Assembly: GCA_018343915.1 (NCBI GenBank)
Contig: JABRWF010000005.1
Coordinates: forward strand, 35,001-99,000
DNA: 64,000 nucleotides
Direction: 5' to 3'
From: Agroathelia rolfsii
Taxonomy: Eukaryota > Basidiomycota > Agaricomycetes > Amylocorticiales > Amylocorticiaceae
The position numbers and the translations under genes were made by a program. Each line of letters starts with the position of its first letter. Position 1 is the stretch's first letter. This document shows, one piece after another, positions 9,761-21,276 of this stretch. The notes under the pieces are model-generated. The model did not search any database and was not told the DNA's origin. It saw nothing but the letters and a program-made list of their open reading frames with translations.

Positions 9761-11428
9761 TGTTACAAGTCAATCTATATACTATAAATTTATTTAGAAT
9801 TTCTTATTATTTTTCCTGATTTTTCTTGATTTTTTGGTATATAATATATATATTATATAAGTAGATATTACATAAGTACTCTGGTGACTAAGCAAGTTAT
9901 ATGACTAGTCATCATGTGACTGGCCCTCATGTAACCACTAGTCATGTGACATATTATGAAAGCAAGGCCTAGAACATAGATCTAGACTATAACATCATCA
10001 TAGTATCATTATGGTGCAATATCATATCATACTTAGCATTATCATGCACAGACCATGTACCAGGTGCACAGACCAGGTAGAATTAGTATATAACCCTGTA
10101 GTGCCTCTACCCAAAGACCCTAGATTTGTTCTCTTTATCTTCAGATAAGCATAATAGGGCTTTGTATTAAATAGTTAACTAACATAATAAAACTTTGTCT
10201 TCAGAGTCCCTATCTCTCTCTCTCTCTCCCCCCACTAAAATCCTCTTGGCTCAGTGCTAGAGGTTGTAGGCATGCTCTGTGCTGCTTATAGAAGAGACAA
10301 GCTCAGTGCAAGTCTCTATGTGCATACATAAGATAGGTCTAGCCCTTATAGTAACTATTTGTGTTTGCAATAACACAAAACCAACATAGTGCTCAGTGCA
10401 CCTAAAGTAAACAAAGGCTTGCCCTGCATTTATCAAGGCTAAGAGACCCTGCACGCCTATTTATATACATAAGAAACTTTGTGTCTCAACGGTAGACCTT
10501 GCTTGAAGACTTTGCAAGTCTAGAGTAAAGCTTGGTGATCAGTGAGCTTAGGGTTGAGTGAGAACAAAGATAGTACACAAGGCATGTCCATCCTTGCATC
10601 CCAGGCCTTGGGAGTTATAAAATAGCCATTACAGGCTACCCTGTACCTTACAGGGGTTAACATAGGCTCTGGTTGAGTTTTAGTGGCAAGAGGTAGGTGT
10701 GCTCTTGACACTGGTGATAGAAAAGCTTGAGTTTAAGTGAGAGTAGAGACAGGGCAAAGAGAAGTATACACCCCTGCATCCCAAGTCCTGGGAAGAGTAA
10801 AAAAGGCCTTACTGCCTACCCTATACCTTCAAGGGGTTTCTGTAGACTTTAGTTGAGTTTTGGTAGCAAGAGTCAGGTATACTCTTGACAAGCATGAAGC
10901 ATGCTCACAACTTCTTAGCACTGAGTAGAGAGGATTTGGTGGGGGGAGAGAGAGAGAGAGAGATAGGAACTCTGAAGACAAAGTTTTTATTATATTAGTC
11001 AACTATTTAATACAAAGCACTATGTACTTATCTAAAGATGAAGAGAATGAATCTGGGGTCTTCAGGTAGAGACACTACAGGGTTATATACTATTTCTACA
11101 TGGTCTGTGCACCAGGTACATGGTCTGTGCATAGTAATGCTAAGTATGATGTGATATTACACCATAATGAGTCTATAATGATGTCATAGTCTAGACCTAT
11201 ACTCTAGGCCTTGCTTATATAATAAGTCATATAACTAGTGGTCACATGACTTGCTTAGTCATTAGAGTGCTTATATAATATCCACTTATATAATATATAT
11301 ATTATATACCAAAAAATCGAGAAAAATCAGGAAAAATTCGGAAAAATAATAAGAAATTCTAAATAAATTTATAGTACATAGATTGACTCGTAACATTTTA
11401 GTGGCAAGAGGCAGGTATGCTCTTGACA
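9761..11428 (+). repeat. Mosaic of family A LTR pieces in both orientations
   Basis: 9761-10710 reads as one complete plus LTR (TGTTACAAG...GCTCTTGACA). 10711-10890 repeats the last 180 bases of a plus LTR. 10891-11395 is the 3' half of a minus LTR ending CGTAACA. 11396-11428 repeats the last 33 bases of a plus LTR. The whole block has one target duplication (CTCAT), so it arrived as a unit or was rearranged afterwards. A (GA)n run lies at about 10946-10962. Confidence 0.7.
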
Positions 11429-11546
11429 CTCATGCTCTTAACTATCTAAATAATAGAGGTAACCTCTACTCATACCACAAACAGAACAATGTACTGCTAC
11501 TAGGCCCCAAAGGTGTACTCCAAGTCTAGAAGACTTTCCACTAAAG

Positions 11547-12403
11547 TGTCATGGGTACACCCAGACTCTCCTAATTTTTCTTTATTTTCCTGTATTTTTC
11601 TTGTATTTTTACGATTTTTCTTGGACTTTCTACACATTATTTATTCATAATAGACCGCCTAGGACAATTGGTTACAGAGTACTTAGTTATATGACCGGCC
11701 ATCATTATACCTTTGTACCAGTACCTATTAGTAAACAGAGTCTAGACCCTTCTAGTTCCTTCCAAGTCTAGACTCTTAATCAATCAGCTAATGATGCAAT
11801 GATTGTACTATTATGCTCAGTCATCTATTTGTACTATGTTTAGCATTCCTTTCTATTTCTGTCTCTGTGCACAGACCATTCAGAAGCACACAGACCACCC
11901 CTGAAACTTATATAAGGACCCTGTAACACTCCCTGAAGGCCTTAGCTTTGACCTTTTGCCTTTAGGTGAGTAAATAAGTATGTACATCTCTCTTTACTAT
12001 TTACTAATACATTTGCCTTCAGGCTCATCATCCTAGCCCTCTCACCCTTGCCCTCCCTTTGTGCCTCGTCAGCCTAGGGGTTGTATAAGGACCTAAGCAA
12101 GCCATAGAACAGGCTGTATTGCCTGCCTCCCCCTCTCTATATCAAGTCCCTTAATAAATCAGGGCAAAGTATGACTTAGGGTTATTACCCTTTAAGAAAG
12201 AATCTAAGTGTCTTAGAGTGTTTAGCACTTCCTTCTTTACTAAGCAAGCAGTAACAAGTCATTAAGCCAATAGTAGCCTTTGGTGGAAAGTCTTCTAGAC
12301 TTGGAGTACACCTTTGGGACCTAGTAGTGGTATATTGTTCTGTTTATGGTGTGAGTAGGGGTCACCTCTGTTGTTTAGATAGTCAAGAGCATGAGCCTTG
12401 ACA
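11547..12403 (+). repeat. 5' LTR of C-1, 857 bp
   Basis: TGTCATGGGTACACC...GAGCCTTGACA. U3 opens with T-tracts about 10 bp apart, contains a TCTAGAC inverted pair, and has two CTGTG/ACAGACCA motifs before the TATA box. Confidence 0.93.
11909..11966 (+). promoter_or_regulatory. Family C TATA box, start-site hairpin and donor-like site
   Basis: TATATAAG is at 11909-11916. The self-primer AGCTTTGACCT (11944-11954) lies 35 bases downstream inside the loop of CCTGAAGGC (11932-11940) and GCCTTTAGG (11958-11966, one change from perfect). The 3' LTR copy keeps the perfect pair (19860-19868, 19886-19894) followed by GTGAGT. The start at A11944 is inferred. Confidence 0.65.
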
Positions 12404-12405
12404 TC

Positions 12406-12416
12406 AGGTTGAAGCT
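12406..12416 (+). other. Decayed self-primer-binding site of C-1
   Basis: AGGTTGAAGCT lies two bases after the LTR and matches the complement of 11944-11954 at 9 of 11 positions; both mismatches are transitions. A related copy at 22556-22566 matches 11 of 11. Confidence 0.7.
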
Positions 12417-12897
12417 GACACCTGATCCAGTCTTGTAGAGCCTTAGCTCCAAGATTGTGTAAGAAACAAATTGCTTACAAGTCAGTATAAGCAAGGAAAA
12501 GATTTTGTAGATACAAGTACTATACCTTTCACTTGTGAGCCTTATTTGTCATTGAACTATTAGCAGAAGCAATTGGGGACCTTAATTATGTCCTTTCAAC
12601 CTGTTAAGGCATAGCTGCAAAAGTACCAGTACATTCCTGGGAAATTGTGGGCCATTACCCAAAGGCATTACTGCTGAGTTAGTCAGCTGCTTCTAGGGAC
12701 TCCTCACAAGGGAGTATAACTGCTTTGACAAATAAGGAGCTTTTGTAGATAGTATCTTTACTACACTACTAGAAGGCTGTCCGCTTGCAGCCTTAGGAAG
12801 AAGAAGACTAAAGGATTTATACAGTGTTGAGCTATAGCTCCACTATCACACATAGGATCACCAATCACTCCCCTCCTCTCCAACACTACATCCAATC
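12417..12897 (+). other. Untranslated leader of C-1
   Basis: No gene seen. It lies between primer site and gag, and related sequence occurs at 22567-22818. Confidence 0.6.
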
Positions 12898-14184
12898 ATG
12901 TCTAGAGCCCTATTATGTCATGGAAAACGCAAAGAGGAAACAGAGGAAGGTAAACTTGAAGGAGTTAGGGGCACTTCAGGAGCCCCTACAACCTTAGAGG
13001 GAGCTATTTCTCAGTTATCTTGAACTATGGAGCTTCTAGCTCTAGGTCAAGTGGATATCCTCAAAATGATAGGTGGCATGCAGAATCAGCATATAGATAT
13101 AACACGCTTTGCTAGTAGACAAAAAATCCACTTTACTACAAAGAAGTCCAAGACAGGAGAAGACAAGGAAATTGAGGAGTGGTATACTCCTAGTCCCCCC
13201 AAACCTAAAGAGGTCGGAACAAGGCTAGAGAAATATAATGGGGATACATGCAAATTCCAGACCTTCTTCTATGACTAGAAGCTATAGATATCAGACAATG
13301 AAGAATTGTATGGAGACCCTCAGAGTGAGGCCAAACAGTTCATTCGCTGTCTAACTGGATCTACAGCAGACTGGGCAGCTCACTTCATTCCTGAAATTAT
13401 AGAAGCTGAGAAGCCTAGAAACCCAGATTTTCAAATCACTGAATTATATGAGGAGTTTGTCGCTGTATATAGCAACTTTGACTACAAGGCAGATGCCCTA
13501 ACAAAGATCCAGAACTTCCAGCAAGGGACACACTCTGTTAGGGACTATACAGCTTGGTTCACAGAGTTAGCACATATAGCAGAGCTAGAAAAAGGGGATA
13601 TGTGCATTTGCTACTGTACTAGACTGAACTGGTGGATTAGGAACCTAATGATAGGGTGGAAGGGATTGATGGTAACCTTTCAGAGTGCTGTAGAAAATGC
13701 AGGAGAAGCAGAACGTGCACTTAAGGAGATGGGGGTTTAGAATCCAAAGTCTCAAAACCAAGGAAAAGGACCTTCCTCGATAAGCACCACAGTAGCAGCT
13801 ACTACAAGCTCCAACCCAAGCCCAGGATCTATAAACCCAGGGATTCCTACCCCAGGAACTACCCCTATGAGCCAGGTGCAATGCTTTAACTGCCAGCAGT
13901 TTGGCTATGTATAAGCAGATTGTACAAGTCCTAAAGTCAGAAGAGCGCCAGGAACTAGACCCTGGAAATAGGCCCCACCTCCTCATCCAGCTAGGAATCC
14001 AGCTAGAGTTGCAGCATCCACTTCAAGCGTCTCTAGCGTACCTACTACTTTGACTACAACTCCAGTGCCTCAACAAGTAGCAGCAAGTACAACACTATCT
14101 ATAGGGGACCTTATGACAAGATTTGAAGCATATGAGGAGCAAATTGCACAGATGCATGACCAACTTGTATTAGCGGGTTTTTAA
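12898..14184 (+). pseudogene. gag: Gag of C-1, broken by stops
   Basis: One frame of 429 codons from ATG at 12898 to TAA at 14182-14184. It is broken by a TGA near 13021, TAG at 13276 and 13738, TAA near 13911 and TAG near 13969. The middle (about 13300-13740) reads as a Ty3-type capsid. A decayed zinc knuckle lies near 13885-13930 (CFNC...Y...ADC), in which the His position reads Tyr (CAT to TAT) and a stop has appeared. The C-terminus is rich in S, T and P. Gag forms the particle shell. The frame is preserved throughout, with no indel needed, so damage is by point change. Confidence 0.85.
14175..14184 (+). promoter_or_regulatory. Likely -1 frameshift site at gag-pol junction of C-1
   Basis: GCG GGT TTT TAA in the gag frame contains G-GGT-TTT (GGGTTTT, 14175-14181), which fits the X-XXY-YYZ slippery rule, directly before the gag stop. 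Pol continues in the -1 frame. The same heptamer sits at the same place in three family A elements. Confidence 0.65.
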
Positions 14185-14659
14185 AAGGCTCCCAGGTTGA
14201 GGCCAAAACCTAGGAGCCAAAAGAACAGAGTACTGAATACTATGTACCATTTTCTGATGTTTCTTCTTTTTCTATTTCTGCTTCTATACTAGGGGTAAAT
14301 ACCCAACATTTACATGTACCTATAGAATTACGTGGACAGTCCTTTTCTATTGATACTCTTGCAATGATTGATTCTGGCGCTTCTTCTACTTTTGTAAATA
14401 AACACTTTGTACATAAAAATCAAATCCCAAAAAAATTGCTTCCCCAACCAATTCCTTTGTACAATATTGATAATTCCTCAAACAAAATTGTTAAAATTAT
14501 AGAGTATATTACAGTTAGTTTGATGACAGGAGGAGTAGAGTGAGAGATACATATGAGTATAGTTGATATTAGAGAGGAAGATGTTATCTTAGGGATAGAC
14601 TGGCTAAGAGCAGAGAATCCTGAGATTGACTGGAAGGAGGCAACAGTGGAGTTGAGGAA

Positions 14660-15519
14660 TGTCATGGGTTGATCCCATGATTATTTTGTTCCCCTAATTT
14701 TTCTCTATTTTCTACTGTTTTTCTTGACTTTTTATCTTTTGATTTGAGTGCATAGGCTTTATTTCTTTATTTTTGGTTTCTTGTTGCATTGTTTATATGG
14801 TACTATACTTCATTTGGGTATACTTCTAAATCTTCTGATATACATCATTGATTTGCTTCTCCCATCTTTGATGCTTCTTTCATCTTTGATTTCTTCCCAT
14901 ACTGTACTTCTATTCTAACTCCTCTGATCCTTTTTCTTTCCTTACTTCTATTTCCCTTGATGTGGAGTTAAGAACTATTCTTAGAGTACTTGTAAATAGT
15001 ATATAGAGGCCTGCCCTTGAGACCTTTGCAATTCAGCTTGACCACCTTTTGCCCTCTGTGTCACTCTCACTCACACCTGAAGTTCCTTCCCCTACTCTCT
15101 TTCTTGTGTGTTTTACCCCCCCTATCATCATCTTTATTATTATACCTGGACCCCAAGGTTAAGGGGATATGCTGTGACTCCATGCTCTAAGGGAGTATAA
15201 AACTGAGTAAAGCTATGCATATGTCACCAGGATGTGTGAACATGGACTCCTAGGATAAGGGAGTATAAAGAATTATGTCAAAGCTAAAGACAGCATGTCC
15301 TACCTGGCAAAGGACTTTAAGAATACCAGTGATTGTATGTTGCATGGAAGCCTCTATGAAACAGTGGGAGACCTTGCCTCTAGGTCTTTAAACATGAGTT
15401 GCACCTCCCTGCTGGGGGAGCTTAAAGATATCAGTTGTACCCCCCCTCTATTTGCTTCTGGCCCTTCTAGGCTAGGCATCTTAGGGTTATGTTGGTTGAG
15501 TCATGAGTGTCCCATGACA
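14660..15519 (+). mobile_element. Solo LTR, family H, 860 bp, inside pol of C-1
   Basis: TGTCATGGGTTGATC...GTCCCATGACA flanked by AGGAA (14655-14659, 15520-15524). It begins with phased T-tracts and has TATATAG near 15000. It splits protease from RT, so the frame opening at 15295 mixes LTR and RT sequence and is not a gene start. Confidence 0.9.
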
Positions 15520-18189
15520 AGGAAGGAATATATACATGCTGCAAAGGTCTTGGATGCAGTGGAAATACCAACAGAGTACCTCCTATATAAACAAGTCTTT
15601 TCAAAAGAGGAGTCTATTAGGATGCCTACACAGAAACCTTGGGATCACAAAATAATCCTAAAGGAAGGGGCATCTATAGGCAGATCTAAGGTATATCCAC
15701 TTGCAGTTAAGGAAAGGAATTCTTTGGATGAATACATTAGGGAAAATCTTGCCAAGGGTTATCTTAGAAAATCTGAAAGCCCTATGAGCTCCCCCTTTTT
15801 CTTTATTCCAAAGAAATCTGGAGTACTATGACTAGTACAAGACTATCGCAAACTCAATGATATCACAGTGAAGGATAGTTACCCCCTCCCCCTCATTAGC
15901 ACAATTATAGATAAGTTAAGTGGAAGTAAAATCTTCACCAAGCTAGATCTTAGGTGGGGGTATAATAATATCCGGATCCAAGAAGGAGATGAGTACAAAG
16001 CGGCTTTTGTAATGCCTCTAGGGCTGTTTGAACCTACAGTAATAACCTTTGGCTTAACAAATGCACCAGCCACATTTCAGCGCATGATGGATGAGATTCT
16101 AGCCAATTTGATTGCATTAGAAAAAGTCTTTGTTTACATTGATGATATTCTAATTGCATTAAACACTCAGAAGGAACACTCTGAGCTAGTCCTAGAAGTG
16201 CTGCGGCGCTTGAAAGAAAACGACTTGTATGTGAATGCAGAGAAATGTAAATTTAATGCAAACCAAGTCGAATTCCTAGGACTAATAATTGGTTATAATT
16301 CCATCCGCATGATGCCTAAAAAGGTGCAAGCTATTAAGGACTGGCCAATCCCTAAGACAGTCAAAGAAATTAGACAGTTTAGGGGATTAGCCAACTATTA
16401 CTATTGGTTTATAAAGGGGTTTGGTGACCTATACAAACCTCTAGATCAGTTAACAGGCAATGTAGCATGGCAATGGACTAAAGAGGAGCAAAACTCCTTT
16501 GATGCGCTAAGGAATGCATTTGTTTCTGCACTAGTATTGGCAATGTTCGACCCAAAAAGAAAAACTAGGGTTGAAACAGACTCCTCCAACTTTGCCACTG
16601 GGGCAGTAATCTCTCAAATACAGGACAATAGTAGCTGGCACCCTATCGTATATCTATCTCAATCTCTCAATCCAGTAGAGCAAAACTATGAGATCTGGGA
16701 TAAGGAAATGCTAGTAATTATTAGAGCGCTCAAGGAGTGGAGGCACTATCTAATAGGAACAGAGGAACCATTTGAAATCTGGTCAGATCATAAAAACTTA
16801 GAATACTGGAAAACATCTAAGGATCTGACTAGATAACAAGTAAGATGGTCATTATTCCTATCTGAATATAACTTCCTCATTCACTACAAGAAAGGAAGTG
16901 ATAATGGTAGAGCTGATGCCCTCTCTCGCTGCCCTGACTTCCATAAAGATGATGCAGAAGACAATAAGGCGCAAATTATACTAAACCCACGCCTATTTTG
17001 TATCAATGCTGGAAGAAGGGGACATGTTATAGTTGAAGGAGAAAAAGGTCTTCTAACCCAGATCAGAAAAGTAAATCCAGAACCAGAAGTAGCAGAAGCT
17101 CTTCAGGTGCTAAAAGATCTAGGGCCAGTAAAGCTCCAAAATGGAATTGAGGAGTGGAACCAAGAAGAAGGCCTAGTTCTATACTGGGGAAAGGTTTATA
17201 TACCAAAGGATACCCAACTACGTGCAGAAATTGTAAAGAAATTCCATGATGCGCCAGCTGCAGGACATCCAGGGAAACATAAAACCTTAGAACTAGTATC
17301 ACACAATTATTGGTGGCTAAGCATGACTAAATTCATTAATGAATATGTAACCATATGCCCCCAGTGTATTGCAAATAAGAGTTCACACCAATCACCCCCT
17401 GGTTTACTTCAACCACTGCCTACTCCACAGAAACCCTGAGAACATGTGACAGCTGATATAATTGTGAAACTACCCAAGTCAGGAGAATTTGACTCTATCC
17501 TAGTAATTGTAGACAAACTCACAAAGATGTGTCACCTAATCCCAACTATTAAAGCAGTGACTGTAGTAGAGGTAGCAGGATTATATCTAAAGCATGTATT
17601 TAAACTCCATAGTGTTCCTAAGGTCTGGACTACAGATAGAGGCCCCCAATTTGCAAGCCAGGTTATGAAAGAGATTCATCGTAAATTAGGCATTAAAATA
17701 ACCTTGTCCACTGCTTATCATCCACAAAGTGATGGACAGACAGAAAGGCTAAATCAAGAAATTGAAACCTATTTATGAATTTACTCTAACTAAAGGCAGA
17801 CCAATTGGGCAGAAAACCTAGAGGTGGCAGAATTTGCATTAAACCAAAGACAGAGTATGGCAACAGGGTTTATACCCTTTGAACTCAACTATAGGTTTGT
17901 GCTAGAAATAGAGATTCTCCCTCAGCCTTAGCTAAAGACCATAGGAGCACAAGACTGGTTAGGTAACCTAAAAGAGGTCTAACTAGAAGCTTAAGCAGCT
18001 CTAGCTAAAACAGCAGAAACTATGAAACAGTACTATAATTAGAAAAAGAAAAGTTTCCCCCAGTTAGAACCAGGAGCTAGAGTATGGCTAGATGCACAAA
18101 ATATCAAGTTTGCCAAACAACCAAGTAGGAAACTTAGCCCTAAAAAGCTAGGCCCCTATAAGGTAGTTAAAAGAATTGGGGAATTAAAC

Positions 18190-19023
18190 TGTCAAGGGTA
18201 CACTCCTTGACTAAACAACGTTGGGCGTGGGGGGGCCTACTAGTTGTATAACCAAACAATATACTTCTTAACAATAAATCTAGTACCTATACGCAAGTGT
18301 TCCCACAAGCACTAAACCCTTTATCTTATTGAGGGGGTGCTTAGGTACTTTATTATCTTACGTATAATCGATGCTCTTATTTACTTAAGCTTCACGCAGA
18401 GGGGGATTTTCACCGCCCACAAGTAGAGTGAGAGATAGGGAGAGAGAGGAACTAGGACTTATAGCCTAGGCCTAAGAGTTTACCCTGAAGGCGAAGATTT
18501 TATTAGTAATCTATTTAAATGAGTACAAAACCTTATACTTGCCTGAAGGCGAAGAGGTCGAAGCTGAGCTCTTCAGGACAAGTTACATGCATCTTTTATA
18601 CTACCACTGAAGGGCCCGTGCGCAGCCTTGATGGTCTGTGCGCAGCCGGGGATAGAAGCGTAAATGAGGCTATGCAGGGGAAGAACTTTTACCCTAACTC
18701 CACCGGGCATCCGTGTGGAGCTCCTTGCGGAGCGGAACCGGTATCTGTTAGGAATCGTTCTGTGATGGAAGGCTATACTTCCAAGGCTGTGCGTGGTGGT
18801 GAAATGGAAGTGCACAGCCCCGAGATTACTCCTGTGACGTGCGGCTTGGAACACGTGAGGGCCAATCAGGTGACCACTGCACTGCCCACAGTCCACGCCC
18901 TAAAGGGTAATTTAATAAGAAAAATAGAAAGGGAAACCAAAAAAATAATAAAGCAAAGGAAATAAAGGTCCAAATAATACAAGAAATATACCGAAAAATC
19001 GGCAAAATTTCCATCTCATGACA
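18190..19023 (-). mobile_element. Solo LTR, family F, 834 bp, rich in CpG
   Basis: TGTCAAGGGTACAC...CATCTCATGACA flanked by TAAAC (18185-18189, 19024-19028). It keeps many CpG and CpA sites (GTGCGCAGCC twice, CTTGCGGAGCGG), unlike its surroundings, so it looks recent. In sense it has TATAAAAG, AGCTTCGACCT in the loop between CCTGAAG and CTTCAGG, and then GCAAGT, parallel to families A and C. No internal region of this family is in the window. Confidence 0.9.
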
Positions 19024-19461
19024 TAAACTATGAAATTGATATCCCAAAAAATTGGCATGTGCACAATATCTTCCATATAAACCTTCTACAACTATACCAG
19101 GAAAGCGAGATTCCAGGTAGAACCCCAGAAGAGCCGCCACCAGTAGAGGTAGAAGGAGAAGAGGAATGGGAAGTATCACGCATTAAGGATGCTTGACTAC
19201 ATGGAAGATGGAAGAAACTCCAGTTCTTAGTAGAGTACAAGGGATATCCAGGAGAAGATAGCTGGGAATTTGCACAAGATATACATGCAAAAAGACTGAT
19301 TACCCAGTTTTATCAAGAAAATCCAAGTGCTCCTAGAAGAATCTCAGCAACTACATTTGGTAGTCTTCTATTTAGGATAGTAGAGAACCTAATACAAGTA
19401 GAAAGATCTATTACTGGTTCATGGTGCATTGGACATAGGCGGTTTTGGGGAAATGCCCCTT

Positions 19462-19474
19462 AGAAGGGGGGTAA
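19462..19474 (+). other. Polypurine tract of C-1
   Basis: AGAAGGGGGGTAA directly precedes the 3' LTR. Confidence 0.85.
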
Positions 19475-20329
19475 TGTCATGGGTACACCTAGACTCTCCT
19501 AATTTTTCTTTATATTTCTGTATTTTTCTTGTATTTTTACAATTTTTCTTGGACTTTCTACACATTATTTATTCATAATAGACCACCTAGGACAATTGGT
19601 TACAGAGTACTTAGTTATATGACCGGCCATCATTATACCTTTGTACCAGTACCTATTAGTAAACAGAGTCTAGACCCTTCTAGTTCCTTTCAAGTCTAGA
19701 CTCTTGATCAATCAGCTAATGATGCAATGATTACACCATCATGCTCAGTCATCCATTTGTACTATGTTTAGCATTCCTTTCTATTTCTGTCTCTGCGCAC
19801 AGACCATTCAGAAGTGCACAGACCACCCCTGAAACTTATATAAGGACCCTGTAACACTCCCTGAAGGCCTTAGCTTTGACCTTTTGCCTTCAGGTGAGTA
19901 AATAAGTATGTACATCTCTCTTTACTATTTACTAATATATTTGCCTTCAGGCTCATCATCCTAGCCCTCTCACCCTTGCCCTCCCTTTGTGCCTCGTCAG
20001 CCTAGGGGTTATATAAGGGCCTAAGCAAGCCATAGAACAGGCTCTATTGCCTGCCTCCCCCTCTCTATATCAAGTCCCTTAATAAATCAGGGCAAAGTGT
20101 GACTTAGGGTTATTACCCTTTAAGAAAGAATCTAAGCATCTCAGAGTGTTTAGCACTCCCTTCTTTACTAAGCAAGCAGTAACAAGTCATTAAGCCAACA
20201 GTAGCCTTTGGTGGAAAGTCTTCTAGACTTGGAGTACACCTTTAGGACCTAGTAGTGGTACATTATTCTGTTTGTGGTGAGTAGGGGTCACCTCTGTTGT
20301 TTAGATAGTCAAGAGCGTGAGCCTTGACA
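19475..20329 (+). repeat. 3' LTR of C-1, 855 bp
   Basis: TGTCATGGGTACACC...GAGCCTTGACA. It differs from the 5' LTR mostly by transitions, and carries the unbroken CCTGAAGGC/GCCTTCAGG pair. Confidence 0.93.
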
Positions 20330-21060
20330 CAAAGGCTACTATTAGCTAATGACTTATTACTGCTTGCTTAGTAAAGAAGGGAGTGCTAAACACTCTAAGA
20401 CACTTAGATTCTTTCTTAGAGGGTAACAACCCTAAGTTATACTTTGCCCTGATTTATTAAGGGACTTGATATAGAGAGGGGGAGACAGGCAATAGAGCCT
20501 GTTCTATAGCTTGCTTAGGTCCTTATATAACCCCTAGGCTAATGAGGCACAAAGGGAGGGCAAGGGTGAGAGGGCTAGGACAATGAGCCTGAAGGCAAAT
20601 ATATTAGTAAATAGTAAAGAGAGATGTACATATTTACTCACCTGAAGGCAAAAGGTCAAAGCTAAGGCCTTTAGAGAGTATTACAGGGTCCTTATATAAG
20701 TTTCAGGGGTGGTCTGTACACTTCTGAATGGTCTGTGCACAGAGACAGAAATAGAAAGGAATGCTAAACATAGTACAAATGGATGACTGAGCATGATGGT
20801 GCAATCATTGCATCATTAGCTGATTGATCAAGAGTCTAGACTTGAAAGGAACTAGAAGGGTCTAGACTCTGTTTACTAATAGGTACTGGTACAAAGGTAC
20901 AATGATGGCTGGTTATATAACTAAGTACTCTGTAACTAATTGTCCTAGGCTATCCATTATGAATAAATAATATGTAGAAAGTCCAAGAAAAATTGTAAAA
21001 ATACAAGAGAAATATAGGAAAATAAAGAAAGATTAGGAGAGTCTAGGTGTACCTATGACA

Positions 21061-21120
21061 CTTGACTTGTTGCAGTTAAGATACCCTGCACCCATACTAG
21101 CATACATAAGACCTTTGGTG
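21061..21120 (+). repeat. Continuation of the family A LTR fragment from 9747
   Basis: GCAGTTAAGATACC...CATACATAAG matches the A LTR sequence that should follow 9747 once the C insertion is removed. Confidence 0.7.
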
Positions 21121-21271
21121 TATTGAACTATTGTAGTTCTTGGATTATATAGTGTGGCTACTTACTAGCTCATAAGTTACCTATTATGAAGCAAACACTT
21201 ACTTATGAGAAAAGTGCAGGCTTGGATTTGTTCCTAAGATTAGGCAAGGTTTCCTAGGTGGGAAGTGATTA
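21121..21271 (-). repeat. Fragment of LTR family G
   Basis: TATTGAACTATTGTAG... onward is the reverse complement of the last 150 bases of the G LTR at 37002-38034 (AAAGTGCAGGCTTGGAT, TTTCCTAGGTGGGAAG). It is truncated by a D LTR. Confidence 0.75.
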
Positions 21272-21276
21272 GTAAC

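Larger units (their letters stand above)
14175..19463 (+). pseudogene. pol: Pol of C-1, split by two LTR insertions and stops
   Basis: Segments 14175-14659, 15520-18189 and 19024-19463 read through in one frame once the inserted LTRs are skipped. The protease carries DSGASSTF (from about 14370). RT carries YIDD at 16135-16146, and RNase H carries ETDSSNFATGA. Integrase has the HHCC finger and TDRGPQF...SDGQTE. The chromodomain has EYKGYPGEDSWE near 19230. Stops include TGA 15829 (CGA type), TAA 16834 (CAA type), TGA 17438 (TGG type) and TGA 17776 (CGA type), plus several after 17776. Pol ends with TAG at 19461-19463, just before the polypurine tract. It is clearly non-functional but a complete record of the family. 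Confidence 0.9.
11547..20329 (+). mobile_element. Full-length decayed Ty3/gypsy chromovirus C-1
   Basis: Two C LTRs (11547-12403 and 19475-20329) flank gag, protease, RT, RNase H, integrase and chromodomain. The target duplication is TAAAG at 11542-11546 and CAAAG at 20330-20334, one C-to-T change apart. It is interrupted by solo LTR H (14660-15519) and solo LTR F (18190-19023), each with its own target duplication. Many in-frame stops are present, mostly of C-to-T or G-to-A type. Confidence 0.93.
9748..21060 (-). mobile_element. Solo LTR, family C, split into three by later insertions
   Basis: The pieces are 9748-9760, 11429-11546 and 20330-21060. Between them lie an A LTR mosaic (target duplication CTCAT, 9756-9760 and 11429-11433) and the full element C-1 (TAAAG/CAAAG). 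The outer target duplication CTTGA (9743-9747, 21061-21065) is intact. The LTR therefore entered an A LTR first and later received both other insertions. Confidence 0.87.

Noticed and set aside
13645..13986. 113-codon minus-strand frame
   Set aside because: Antisense of C-1 gag, with no independent support.
15295..15525. Apparent N-terminal extension of the RT frame of C-1
   Set aside because: It lies inside solo LTR H (14660-15519), bounded by AGGAA duplications; the true pol joins 14659 to 15525.
18519..18965. 148-codon open frame
   Set aside because: It lies wholly in the F LTR, has no family resemblance, and the GC-rich LTR is open on the other strand too.
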